A DNA stretch of 64,000 nucleotides. Source: Calonectria ilicicola. Lineage: Eukaryota; Ascomycota; Sordariomycetes; Hypocreales; Nectriaceae. Position 1 is the stretch's first letter. The number at the start of each line of letters is the position of its first letter. The notes below the pieces were generated by a model. It ran no database searches. It had not been told where the DNA came from and saw only the letters and a program-made list of their open reading frames with translations. Shown here in pieces: positions 24,301 to 36,811 of the stretch. The stretch is from contig CP085826.1 of the NCBI GenBank assembly GCA_020809705.1, forward strand, positions 4,898,001 through 4,962,000, given 5' to 3'. Position numbers and translations under genes: made by a program.

Positions 24301-25496
24301 CACATGCCCTGAACTCCGCCAACATCAGCCTGTCCACCCAAGATGCCTTCAGTTCCGACATCTCTCGCGACACGGGTAACTTCGGAAGCAAAAGTTCGTA
24401 GTTGATCGACCATGGTGTTGATAGTTTGTTGAAGCTGCAAGATTTCGCCTCGAGCAGGTCGCTCAATCTTCTTTGTCAAGTCTCCATGAGCGACAGCAGT
24501 TGTGACAGATGCGATTTCTCGGACTAAAAAAAACTAGCTGTTAGATACATGAAAGGGGGGTGTCAAAGCTGTAAGCGATAGATAAATACCTTGATCCGTC
24601 AAGTTCTGTGCCATGACATTGACTAGTGCACTCGGTTAGCTGGTATCCTGGAAAGCCATCGGGAATCATCTCAAACCATTGTCTGTCAACTCTTTCCATA
24701 CTCCATCAACGCCACCGATTCGAGCCTGGCCACCCAGCAAACCTTCAGTACCGACTTCACGAGCTACACGTGAGACTTCACTAGCAAAGGTTTGCAGCTG
24801 GTCCATCATGGCATTGATGGTTCGCTTAAAGGTTGTGATTTCAGGATCCATTTCAACGGTGTTCATACGGACTTTCATGGTCAAGTCACCCCGCGCGACG
24901 GCGGTAACAATCTCACCAATTTCTCGCAGGGCCTTTTGGAAGGCCTCGTTGGCCTTCTGGTGCTTCCAGAGCTCGCGTTCTAAAGTCGCGATGCGCTCCT
25001 GTTCGAGCACCTCGAGTGCCCTTTCTTGCAGCTGCTTCTGTTCGAGGAGTTGGGCGTTAACGCCGGCAAGCTCCTGGCGCTGGCTATCGAGCAATTTGGA
25101 CTGATCATCGACATGCTCACGCAGTCCTTCGAGGGCTTCCTTGGTCAGCTGTACATAAGGCAGATGCGGAGAGTGCAAGCTACCTTGGGCGTGGAAGAGT
25201 TTTGTCTTGGGACGGGAGGTTAGCGCAAGGCCATCGTCATTGAAGAGCTGGTCGATGGTCTCGTTGGGAGTTTCGGGGAAGGCAGTTACGGCGGAGGAGG
25301 CCTGGCCTTCAAGCTTGCTAACTCGGAGGACGAGTTTTTGGAGTTCAATTTCGAGATTTCGCTTTGCGGGAGTCTCGCGGCCAGGGAGTTTTACGTTGGC
25401 TGCAACACCGAGTGGTATCGAGCTGGGTGAACGAGAGTCTGATGCGATCGAGGCCACAATCTCGGCGGCGGCGGCCAGGGCCGCGTCGTCGACCAT
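21369..25496 (-). CDS. NIK1: Group III hybrid histidine kinase with six HAMP repeats (Nik1/Os-1)
   Basis: Cytosolic osmosensing hybrid kinase at the top of the HOG pathway; in fungi this family is the genetic target of phenylpyrrole and dicarboximide fungicides. Exons are 25496-24677, 24622-24590 (33 nt), 24523-23430, 23372-21873 and 21815-21369, giving 1297 residues, the normal size. After a coiled coil, six HAMP units follow, each marked by GDLT-like turns (GDLTMKV, GDLTKKI twice, GDLTQKV, GDMSQKI, GDFTKLV). The H-box [13 protein letters not shown] has His724. ATPase motifs are [19 protein letters not shown] and [10 protein letters not shown]. The receiver has LLAEDN and phospho-acceptor Asp1143 in LMDVQMP, and ALTAH and LSKPL. 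No transmembrane segment, as expected. The last intron is 57 bp and stop-free. Start Met is followed by [15 protein letters not shown], like known orthologues. Confidence 0.97.
21816..21872 (-). other. Stop-free 57-bp intron in the receiver domain
   Basis: Donor GTAAAA, a branch-like GCTAAC, acceptor ACAG. It lies exactly between MPIM and [10 protein letters not shown], which are contiguous in this receiver family. Retention would insert 19 residues six positions after Asp1143 without a stop. Confidence 0.88.
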
Positions 25497-25931
25497 TCTG
25501 CTGGGCAGAGACTGCTGGGCCGCAGTCAGGCGACGATGGCTTCAGGAGAGCGTGGCGAACGCAGACAGAATCGTCGTCGTGTGAATAAGGGCCGGTTCGG
25601 CGCACAAGAAGGCGGTTGTTGGCGGGGGAAGGGTACAAGGCGTCGAGAGGTAACTGTTGGAGCAAAGAGGAGTGGCGACTGAAATCAAAGACGGAGCAAA
25701 TGCAGGCCTCACAGCATGCTGGTTGGGGCCAGGGTATCGAGGACCGGGGGGGCACAGCGATGCAGCAACCAAGACGCAGCCGGAGACCAAGATAAGAATG
25801 AGGAGTGTCACCCGCGGGAAGAGGGCTGCGTTCGTCTCGAGATCAGAGGTCGATGTTGCGATAGCAAGCCTCCACAAAATGTGAGAGACTTTGAATGGTG
25901 CGGAATGATGAAAGACTGTTTAGGATAGGAT

Positions 25932-25954
25932 GGGATGGGATGGGTTACTTAGGG
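25932..25954 (+). other. Candidate G-quadruplex motif
   Basis: Four GGG runs (25932, 25937, 25942, 25952) with loops of 2, 2 and 7 bases, about 0.43 kb upstream of the histidine kinase start, with G-runs on the strand opposite its mRNA. Confidence 0.45.
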
Positions 25955-28900
25955 AAACAAGGGACGAGGGATGGCCCCAGCGGCGACAGCGCGGACGATG
26001 CCCCCTCAGGCTTGGTTAAGATTTGGGGGGGAGGGGGGTAAAGGCGAGAGGTAGAGAGGGTACAGTAGGCCAGAGGGTGTTCCCTTCTTGGGGGCGCCGA
26101 AGGAGGTGTACTGTTATTATTAGGTAGTCTACGGTCCCTACTTTTTAGTGCGTGAGCCGTACAGATGGTACGGCAATATAGGGAGTAGGGAACATGTGCC
26201 AGCAGCCAGGCGGCGCGCCCAGGAGGGAAAGCGACCAGTGCTCCCTGGCGCTGTCGTACTCACGGAACACGGGTAGGTACCTCGTGCAGAACCACAGCGA
26301 GAGAACGATGAGGCGGGACCAGTTTGGCGACCTAGTGTCCAACAGGTTTAGCCTAGACGAGGATTTTTTTCCCTCGGGGGGGTGCGTGAGATGAGTAGGG
26401 ATGAACAACCGAGAAGTGGTACCTAGGTCATGTCGTGTTGCCGGCAATCAAACCCTCAATCCGGCACGGAAGGAGAGGGGGGAAATACGAGTTCTCGAGT
26501 CCAGCTTTTTGGTGTGTCTTCCTGGAAAGTGGATGGGCTATGTGTGCCCCGAGATTGCATGATGCCTCGCTGGGGCGTGCCCGTTGTGTTACTCAATGCG
26601 CTTGTCGTACGAATCTGAGGGCCAAGATTATAGCCCCAGCATGGTGAGCCATGGCCACTCGAGGCCGACGAGAGGCAGGGTGCTGGGATGCTGGGTGACA
26701 AGACAATCCCGGGCGGCACACATGGGTTTCCGAGTGAATAGGTTAGATTCAACCCAGACCGGGATGAACTACCGCCACGAGGGAAATCTGACGTTGCTCG
26801 CCATGTAACTACGGATGCTGGATCAATCTATGCTTGTGTGGACAAGTCAATGAATATTCTGACAGCTGAACGGTGCTCCGAGGGCCTCCCCGGATGGTAG
26901 GCCAAAAACCTCTCGTAAAGACTCAACGTGCCACTGCCATTGCTCCATCATGCTCCTTCACAATCCGTCTCTACCCATTTGCCGACCAGACACCCCACCC
27001 GCAACGGATACTTGGACAAGCCTCTCTCATCGCTTCCACGCGGCTGGTAGACCGGTTTTGCCTCTCCGGTGGAGGGTCAACTTCTTTTCAACGTTCGTTG
27101 GAGGAAACAAAACAACCCACGGGCCCTCGAGCCACGAGACCCTGAGGGGAAGGGAGGGGAATGGCTTGGGGGGGCCTCATTCGCCACGGGATAGCCCTCT
27201 CTTCGGGCTGGGGGGATCCCTGGCGGCTTCTGGGGGAAACTTTTAATTTAGCCAATAATAACAGCCCAAGGGCACCTCACTTCCTACTTTGTACTAGCTT
27301 GTGTTCAGACGGGATCGATCGATTTCCCCCTCTGGACCAAGTGACCTCACCTCGCCCGACAAGCCTGCCCAAGAAACCCGCACACCTTGACGACATGACC
27401 CACATCCGGGCCTGTCATGCTGTAGCCAGCCCGATGTGTGAAAAGGCAACGAGTTGGTCCTCTGGAATGAGCACATAGAGCTTGAAAATCTGCCTCGCCT
27501 CCCTACTGCCCCAAGTCAAAGAGCCAGCATGTTCCAATTGCCTCGCAAGTAGTAGCCCGCGTCGTTGCCACAAGAGATCCGGGAAGGGTGCAAACAATTC
27601 TGCATGTGGGTGGGCGTATCAGGTGGCATGCCATTTGAACGGTCTAGAAGTTCTCATTCTGCAGAGACTAGTTCACCCTCGCTGGGTTTCTGAGTGTAGA
27701 TTGGGTCGGCATGGGGCTGCATGAATCGTGAGGCGGGCTATTAACCCTCACAGGTTTTTCGCCAAAAGCTCTCTCGGCTTTGCCAAGCGTACCTTGGCTT
27801 TTCCTTGAGAGTTTACCTGGTCAGTGGGCGTTTTGTTTCTTTTTTTTTCATCATCCACCTAAATCCAGGGGTCCTCGAAAGTCCTACCCCTAACTGTGTT
27901 TGGAAATCTAGACCGTTGATGTGGGGAAGTATCGCCGAGTCCGCACTGTGTGAATACTTCAAGGCTTGAATTTGGTTCCCGTACGGAAATGTGTCTTCCA
28001 ACAGAGCCAACGTCACGTATTTGACTGGTAATGATCGAGTAGAAGTCGATTCACCACCAATGATCCCGGCCCATCAATACAACCCTCAAATATTCTCTGT
28101 CGCGGGCTCGTCATCTGAGCTAGTGGGACCAGACATGGGGAAAGCTCAACAAGTCCTTGAATGCAATCTCGTGTTTGGGATTGGTTCTCACAGTGGGAGG
28201 ATCCGAGGGCATCAGCAGACAGGGAGAATGGAGAAATAGAGACGGATTTACGAATCTCCAGCCCCCTCGGTTCAGAAGTCGAAGCGCCAGCTGGCGCACT
28301 CATCGAGGCTGCCGAGGAGGGACCGTGAAGTGAACGAGTCTAGGAATTAAGTCATGAGGCGAGCGAGTAATGCTCGCAGGTGTGCCAACGCAACGTCTCA
28401 AAGTCAAGACAATGCCCATTCGTCTACACCAACTGGCACCACGTCTGTGCTCAAAGGTGAGATCTTGGTGTCGGCAGGCCGACCTCGCTGATGTAGTGGC
28501 ACCGTGATCCGCGCCGTGCAAGCTACATGCTGTTGCTGCTCTTGGACCGCCTCCCCGCTACGGCGGGTTCAGCTGGGCTAGAGCTAGGCTCAACCAGGGA
28601 TTGATAGAGTGCATGCCAGGTGCATAAAGAAAAGAAGCGGCAAGCGATGTCGAATGCGATAGGCGTTGGTGAAGAGGGGTGCACGGCGCGGGATGAACAG
28701 TAGCGCGATTGTGATGGACGTGTCTGTCGTTTCAGAGTCCTGTCAAATCATTCTCGAACTGGTTCCACTGTGTACGTTACAATAGGGAAACTCCCTTTTT
28801 TTTCCTCCTCCGCCGATGTGCCCAACTCTAGTAGCCTCCCCTCCCATATAACGCAACTAGTGAGCTTTACTGAGTTCTATCCTCTAACTAGAAAACAGGG

Positions 28901-30005
28901 ACCGGGTGCAGAGTGAGGCAAGGGAGGAGGCAAAGCTGGCTCAACGTTGGCACCTCTTCCACACTCTGGAAAGAACATACAAGCATGACATCGCTGGCAG
29001 TGTGTGAGTGGGGAGGATTTGTGTACGCTTGCGGTGGACAGCGGGCGCGGATTCACGGATTCAGGGGACGTGTGGTGTGGGCCGAGAGCAGATCAGCCAC
29101 ATACGTCATTGTGGATGGCAGGGCCGATTAAACTCTGATTCGCTGATGGCAAGCCCCAACGATTCCTTTCTATGTTCTCTCTAGCGTCGTCCATTCTTTT
29201 GTTGCGCCGCTGATGGCTTCCGCTGATGGCCCTCCACCACCACGTGTAGCCGCCAATCATTGGTATCCTTGGCGTCATCCCTAGCGCCATTCACAACAGA
29301 GACAAGACGGTTGCTAAAATGCCGCCCTAGACAGCTTGGCGCCCAGACGAGAGACGAGGGACAGAGAAATATTCTGGTCTTGCAATGCGAGCTCCAAATA
29401 GAAAGATTCAGGGAAAAAAAGAAAAGAAAAGACAAACCACTTTGAATAACACAGATGAAATACAACCAAGACAATTCGTTCCTAACACTCCCAGCCAAGC
29501 CCCATCTCGTCCCACATCGGATTGATTCTGACGAACCCTAAGCCATGAGAAACATATGCAGGCACATATCGCAGCAAAGGCATACATACATGTGCGTAAG
29601 AGCAATTTCTACCGACCGTGGGGTAGTGTTGCGATGCTTTGCTGCCCCAACTTCACCGCTCGGAGGCATGCCCACATGACGGATTCTGCGGCCGCTGCCG
29701 GTGGCAGGAGCCAGTTGGGCTGGGCAGAGCCAACAGCCTACAGCCTCCCAACCAACACAAGCATGTGCCTCTCGGGAACAAACTGGTGCTTCTTTCTATG
29801 CATGAGAAAAGGCGTACAGCGCGATGGTGGCCATCACATTCACATTCACATCCCATCACATGTGCGCCTCTCTTTGTTACAAAAAGACCCTGTAGGAATG
29901 CCACCAGGCTAATCCTACTGGCTGCACGTAGAACGGAGCTTTCATTTTCTTGTGCCAGCCCGGCAACGACACACGCCGCAGTGGCTCTCTTCCTTCTGGA
30001 TGCAG

Positions 30006-30041
30006 CAGCCTCTGTTGCAGCCTCTGTTGCAGCCTCTGTTG
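30006..30041 (+). repeat. 12-bp tandem repeat, three exact copies
   Basis: Unit CAGCCTCTGTTG repeated exactly three times in non-coding DNA. Function unknown. Confidence 0.9.
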
Positions 30042-32600
30042 CTTTAGTTCACTCACCTCTCATCTCACTCGATCTCCAGCGTCTTTATCCCCTTCTCCAG
30101 GTTCGGCCAGTCGCCAATATCCTCATCTTGCCCACAGGTGTCCCTCAATCACCCGTCGATCCTTGAACTGAGCCAACACCCTTATCTGCCGCCGGCTCGT
30201 TGGTGTCATACTCGCGGGGGCAGGCACACGCTGAAAGCGCTGAGTTACATCGAGCCAACAGAAGTGCAAAATGACAACTCTCCAACCCGCTCCCAAAACG
30301 GACACCAAAGTCACCCATTGATCGTCACGGGGTTCTTCGCAGCACGCAGGCGCCGCCACCCCGCCCACATCAAAGATGGCTTTAGCTTTGCCTCTGCATT
30401 TCTCAGTGGCTAATTTTCCACCGCCTCGGCGTTCGTGTGTTGTGCGGCTCATACTTTGAAACATTTGCCCTACTGAATGAGACTCACAGGCGTCCGCCCT
30501 TGGACCCGCCCAGCGCCAGCATGTGGCAGGAAGTGCAAGTTTCCGCCGTATTTACACCGTGCTAGGCGAGCAACGTCCTCGAACTGGCACCAAAGGCGTT
30601 CATTTCCACCGTTGAGTGTGGCAAAAATGCGTGGGAGTAGCGGGTCTAGTTAAAGATCGGCCCACGAATTGTTCAATTTTCCACTCAGGGCTTGGACAAT
30701 ATGTTCGCAGCCTTTGAAGAAACTGATAAATGCAATACAACCCTTGAAAGACTGCCCCTTCTCTACTTTTCCTTCCTATTTCTTGACTGCCTAGTGGGAA
30801 AACAAAATATAAATAAGAAATAATCAAAAATAAATCATTATGGTTTTATCCTAAGTAACATTATTTATTTATTTTTAGGCGTTAACCTGATATTTTGGAG
30901 TCAAGTTCTGGAGTACCTCATTGGAAAATGTCCCCAGGGCACAATCTTTCAGGGGGTGTATAGTATGCGCGACCCTTTAGATCAAACAGGGCCATTATTA
31001 ACACCAGCCCAGACCCATATTCTAGTGTGCTCTTGATAGACACGCCATAGCACGACTCAGATTGTCATCCGCGCTCACCCAACGCTATCCGCCTCCCAAC
31101 TACGTCATTCCCCTCCACTTGACATATTGACCAGCTTCTAGTGGCATCTTGAGGCCTCACATGTGTCGCCCTGCCTCACAAAACTCTTGCCGCCTACCTC
31201 GACTTTGCGACCTGGTCCTTATCCAATAAGTCTGCGCCTTACTTTTCGTCATATTGACAATCGTTATTGTACATGGTTCATCCACCGTACATGCCCAAGA
31301 CGCAAGTGTTAAGGATAAACTCGTTCGGGGGCTCCGAATAACAGAGTTGTTACTCCACTGCTCCATCCAACATCCTCGTGTTCCGTCGTGTAACCGCGTT
31401 CAGTCACTCTCAAATTACCAAGGGTCCTCCCAGCGCCCTCTTTCTCCAGCTAATTCATGTGTATATGCCTTCGACTCCTGAGACTCACGGGTCTCACCAC
31501 GCGCGCAATCCCCGCTCGCTGACGTCGGTTACCGCTGCCAAGCCTCATTGACTGCCCCCTTTCCACTTTCTCATTTGTCGCATCAGTCTCGTCTCGACTT
31601 ATCCTTGCATGAGCCGCTTGTCAGGGTGCTACCAGGTGGATAATCAACCCCGCTCTAGCTCCTACAAAATTCCGAATCCATTCTCGAGCAATTCACTGTC
31701 CGTGTCGGCCGAGTCCTTTGCTCGGCGCGGAGAAATACTCTCTGTCGCACAGCACCCCAAATATTGAACATGGAAAGATGAACGATTTGCAACCAGATCT
31801 AGACAGATCAGATGTGTAGCAGCCAGCTACACCATTTTAATTCTATAGCCTCCCAATCACCAGTCATATCCGGGTCAAGTGGTGGCATCATGTAGCCTGC
31901 ACAGTACAGGGCCTTCTGTTTCGCCATTCACCATTCGTCCTACCCATCCTCGCGTGCGTCGGCCACAACTCAAGTTGGGTTGCTCTGCAGTTAGATCGAC
32001 AATCTCGGCGGCCGATAAAAGACCATGTGAACAAGGGTTACAATCCCCTCGGCCCGGTGCCGTCCCACCGACCGATTGCAGCAGTGCCAGCCTATGTCAA
32101 CAGTGCGATCCGTAGTATGCTAAAAAACCATTCCCGCGCGGGAGTTTAAACACGCCTTTCTTGTGACACCAATCATTTTGTAATGATGACTCTATTCCCA
32201 AAAGTCTGGGACCCGCGACACGGTTTGATTCACGGTATGGCAAACCAGTTCAAACCAAATCGCTACGATTCCATTGTCTCTACCTTCGGCTAACCTACAA
32301 CCCGCCATTCCGGCTTCCCCCCAAATGTGCCCCCCGCCTCGTGTTACCTCGAGTATTCAACCATCGCCTCGCTACCTGCACGAATGAGGGTATCTGATGC
32401 CAATCCATCCAGCCAGATGATTAAAAATAAAGAAAAAGGGCAAAGAAGCACGATCGAGCAAAAGCAAAAGCCATTATGAACCGATCCTCCGAATCTCATC
32501 CCCTGTCCAATTTATGTTACCACTGGTTTCGCCCCTCTTCTGATTCATCGATTTCAAAACATGACATTCTACAAAGCAAATTCGTATCATGATCATAGTC

Positions 32601-35600
32601 TTATCGTCGTGGGAGGAGGCTGTTGCGCCCAAAGTTGCCCGAGAAGGCTGGAGGGCCGCCAGCACCCCACCCCTGAGTAACACTGTTCTTAACAATGAGC
32701 GCTGCCGCCGCCGTCGCTGCCTGTCGCTCCTTCTGGCGGTGCCTCTCCTTGAGGTAATGGGCGGCCTCGGGTCGCATGCGCAGAATTCGCAAAATCATAT
32801 CGTCGCTGGGATCAGCTTGGGCCTCTCGTCGCTTGGCCTCTTTGGCCTTGCGCATGGTGCCCAGATTACGGCTCATCATGATACTCTTTCCCCGACGAAT
32901 CGTGCCCATACTGGCAAAGGCTCCCGCGCCGCCAAACGAGGCGCCAAATGCAGGCGGCGCAGAGAGGCGGTTTTGCTGCGTGCTTTGCTGCTGGAGCGCT
33001 TGTTGTGCCCGTTGAGCTGTGGCCGCTGCCATTCGCTCGGACTCGCGGATCAGATTGTTTGTATCCTCAAAATAGAAGAAGTTTAGCGAAGCCAGCTCGT
33101 GCCACTTAGGCGACTTGAGAACCTCCGCAGGAACTCCCATCTGCTCTCCTGAATGCTCGTCTTTGGCATTGAAGAAATTAAATAGCATTTCAAGCCAGTG
33201 ATAAACCACATCAAGTTCCTTGGGGGAAAGGGGTTTCTTTTGAGAGGGTTTGTCTGATAACGGCGGCACAAGCAGGTTCTCAATCACCATTAAAACTTCC
33301 TTCCATAGACGTGTCATAACCGCAATCATTGTAGCCTCTGTCAAGGTCTGCTTCATAATGGCAAAGTTCTCGTCAAAGTATGCGAACAGTGGTGTCAGGG
33401 CACCTTCAATCTGACCAGGCGTGACGCTTGGCATGGTCGATGAACGCTTCTTCCATAAACTCGAGACAGATGCACCAATGCCGCCTGTCCCAAGGAGACC
33501 ACGCAGTGTTTCAATGGATAGCACGGCGTTAATTTGAGAAGTAAGCTATAGGAAGGTTAGCGTATTTGGTTGGTGGGAAATTAAAGTAGCTGATGGTCTC
33601 ACCTTGTCAGTAATCTTGCGAACCATGTCCCTCTCAGTTCGTTTAAGGTGTCGGAAAGCTTTGCCAAAATGAAACAAAATATCATCTCGTTCACCTTCCA
33701 TGCTCACTCGAATCAACAATCGGCCTTGAGAATCCAGGTCCAGCCAGAACTCTCGGGGCAGATAGTCGCTGAAATGCAGTGGATCCAGCTTCAACGATGT
33801 GCGACCCACGTAGTCATGATCACCAAATGTGTCATAGTCCCAAATTGTTGCAATCAAGTTCACCGGGCCTTGAACTGTAATATCAAACGTCTCGTCCCAT
33901 CTCGGGTTGAGATTTTTCATGATGATCCTCGTTTTATGGAGTCGCTTCTGATATTCATCACCAAAGACAACATAAGGATCACTGTAACCATTAGGGTCAC
34001 AGGCCTTAAGGTCTTCAGCCTCCACAACTTTGATGGTAAAGGTATACTTGTTCGGCCTACGAACTTTCTTTTTAGGTCCATCTATCTTCTCCAAGATGGT
34101 AGCACAGGCATCTGGGTTCATGGTCTTCTCGAGCTTGTCCAGCTCTTGCATGGCATACTCGATGTTGTTGAGTTTCACAAATGACTGAATTGATATTAGT
34201 GACAGGCTCTGGTAACATGAGAATAAAACAAACTTACCTCAGCATAAAATTGGAATGGTTCAACACGGTCCCTATTATTCCAGGCATCCTTTGCCATTTG
34301 CATCCATTTCTCCTGAGTCGTCTGGTTTTGTGCTGCCAATTCCTCGGCGGAGGGGCGGTCCATTTCCTTGGCGAATCGGGAATCAACAACCTCACAGTAC
34401 TTTCCAAGGCCGATGGAGAATGCCTTTGCGAGGGCGGTCATGAATCGAGCATGCTGTTCTTCATTCTTCCATTCTAATTTGAAAACTTGGTCGATAGATT
34501 GGTTAAAAAGCATAAATATATCGATAATCGATACACTGTGGCGTTCCGAGTCTAGGGGGGTTTGCTCAGGCGTCTCCGTACGAACTTGGAACTGATCTTG
34601 CTTGATTGCCTCCTCAACGTATTCCTCCATCCTGTTTTCAGTGGCACGAATCCAACGCCATACGAAATCAGCCAAGAGGTTTTCAACGCTGAAGGCGAAT
34701 GGCTTATCAGGCAGCGATTCTTGGTGGAGATGGCGAATTTCAACGAGTTCTTGGTAGAGATCAAAACCCTCTTGAATATCAATCTCAATTTCGTTTTCTG
34801 CGGCATGATGCATGATAGTTTCGATGATAGCATTTGCGTCTTCTTCAAAGCTAGGGAAAACTTCTTCCACAAGAATGGACAGTGGATTCACGCCCATAAT
34901 TTCGGGTGTTTTCTTATATCGCTTCTTAATCCTGTCACACAGCTTGATGACCGTCTTTCCCAGCTTAGAGACATGGCCAAACTCCCATTCCTCTCTTTGG
35001 GCTGGAATTTCCTTCTCCATGTACTGGCGGTATGCATCCGCAGCACGCTGGCGCAATGCCTGGGTAAGATGGTCAGCAAACTCGGATGCAGCGTCCACCC
35101 TTGGCGAAAAGCATGGATCGCTCATAATGTGCTGGTCCAAAATGAACAATACTGCGGCGATCTGCGGCGGCTTCACATCGTAACACTTCTCCATCAAATC
35201 ATAAAGTTCACGCAAGAGTGTCTCATGGATTGTGGAAAGTGTATGCTGATAAACAGCGAAGTCGTGCACAGTCCATTTGCTCGACTCAATATCGGTAAGA
35301 GGGGCAGAATACAAGTGCATATGTGGAGGTTTCTTGGGTTCAGGGAGAGGCGCCTTGATGAAATCGAAGACGGCATCCAACTCCTCGGGCACCAATTCTC
35401 GATCCACAAACTTTCGGGAAGCAACCTCGAGTACTACGATGAGTCTTGAAGATTGTGGAATGCGCCATCGTACGGCAAGTTCAGTCAGGAGATCCATGGA
35501 CCGCGAGGAAAGTGGTTGGTAATCAACATCCGGGTCTGCGTGTATTTGATCAAATGCCATTGCATGCTGAAGGATATACTTAAAGAATGCTCTTGGCTCT

Positions 35601-36811
35601 GGTGGAATAAACGTGTAGATGGTCTCCTCGACGGTTCTTATGCTAGACTCGCCCAATGAGAGGGACGCGAGGTTTAGAGACGGGTCAAAAGGCAGATTAC
35701 CATCCCCAGAGCTAGCCAGAGCGCGGCTTAATTCTGCATATGTCCTGTCGTTGTAGGTAGATTGGGGCCTGTTAGCCAATACGTTTTCCAAAGCGCCGGC
35801 CGATGATTTTGCCAGTTCTGGTTTGGCCGTCAAGATGTCAAGAATCATCTTTGACAAATGAGGAGCCTCTGACTCTTTCCACTCGAGGAAAGACTCTTCA
35901 AGGTCAAAGTCCTGACTTCTAAGGGCACCGGGCATGCCTGCATTCAACCGAGCCTGGTAAGATTTGAGGTCCTGCAGCGCTGCCTCCTCTGTCCACACTT
36001 GTTTGTTCTCGTTAATTTCGGTTTGCACATCCGAAAAACTTAGGCCGAAAATGCTGGCAACGACTTGAACCATAGGCATGTCCTTGACATCGTAGCTCAG
36101 GGGCACGATGACTTCAACCGTTTTACCACCATCAGCAACCAAATCTTGGTCATTCGTGAGAAGCTTCTTCTCGAGATTATTGAGCCGAGACATGAGCTCA
36201 GGCTTGTCGCGATCGTGGCCATGGTCGCGTAGTATCGCAGCCGTTAGCCGAACAAAGAGGGCGAGGTGTCGGTCAGGAAGAAGCTTCCAGGAATCATCGT
36301 CGGGCAACGCGCCCTTCTGAGCGGCCTTGGTGGCAGAGCTGTAAAAGATAAGGATGAGGGGCTCGAGTTTTCTCTCTGTATCGACAGTTCTTCGAAAGTT
36401 GCGTTCGGAGAAGGCAGTATATGCTTCGGCGAAAGTTCTCTTTACGGCGGGATCGTTGTAGCCAGGGAGACGCTCACTACCCCTGAGGACGCCACTGACC
36501 CGAGTGAGGACAAGACCACTAAAGCTGTGAGGCAACTTCAAGCTGGAAGACGTCCCAGAGACATATTCTTGAACGAGGAGACCGACACTGGTGTGGGTTC
36601 GTGCGGGTGCCTTCGGTGCCGGGACATATTGCTTTCGCCTGGTCTTGGGCTGCAAAATATAGTGTAGATAGGCGGCGCGCAGGGCAAAAGTGCGGGCTTC
36701 ATCGTGCTCGACGACCATGGGTTGGGCCCTCGAGGCGGTGCGAGCCCGTCCCATGTCCCTGCTGCTGTTGACTCGGCGGCCATGCCAGGAGCTGCGAGAT
36801 GCTGACGACAT
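32601..36811 (-). CDS. Munc13/UNC-13-like C2-domain protein (MUN domain, DUF810)
   Basis: Fungal relative of Munc13 (S. pombe Ync13 type), expected to act in vesicle priming or membrane traffic at growth sites and septa. Exons are 36811-34238, 34184-33603 and 33545-32601, giving 1366 residues; introns are 34185-34237 and 33546-33602. A Ser/Arg-rich N terminus leads into a long all-helical MUN-like region (for example FFKYILQHAMAFDQIH and EEVFPSFEEDANAIIETI). A C2 domain spans roughly residues 905-1000 (VVEAEDLKACDPNGYSDPYV, then IWDYDTFGDHDYVG) with the Asp residues of a Ca2+-binding C2 loop. A second helical MUN-like part follows (VVYHWLEMLFNFFNAKD), then a Gln/Arg-rich tail. The first ATG is at 36811; the open frame extends to 36895 only through a TTG codon. 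It is divergent with the ArfGAP gene, 4.2 kb apart. Confidence 0.9.

Larger units (their letters stand above)
25497..32600. other. 7.1 kb gene-poor region upstream of the histidine kinase
   Basis: Starts with the kinase leader and promoter. A minus-strand open frame of 111 codons (25877-25542) ends 45 bp before the kinase start and may be an upstream ORF. A G-run motif lies at 25932-25954, a perfect palindrome at 28284-28297, and a 12-bp triplicate at 30006-30041. Two TAGGTACC-type elements lie near 26272 and 26420. The stretch 31.0-31.8 kb is pyrimidine-rich on the plus strand, like a fungal leader, but no coding gene follows it. Nothing here shows a domain or intron-spliced reading frame that I can defend. 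Confidence 0.5.

Noticed and set aside
28284..28297. Perfect 14-bp palindrome GCGCCAGCTGGCGC
   Set aside because: Isolated, in non-coding DNA, with no loop, partner copy or nearby gene; may be chance.
29639..30166. 175-codon plus-strand open frame
   Set aside because: Overlaps other open frames, includes the 12-bp tandem repeat, and has no domain or spliced continuation.
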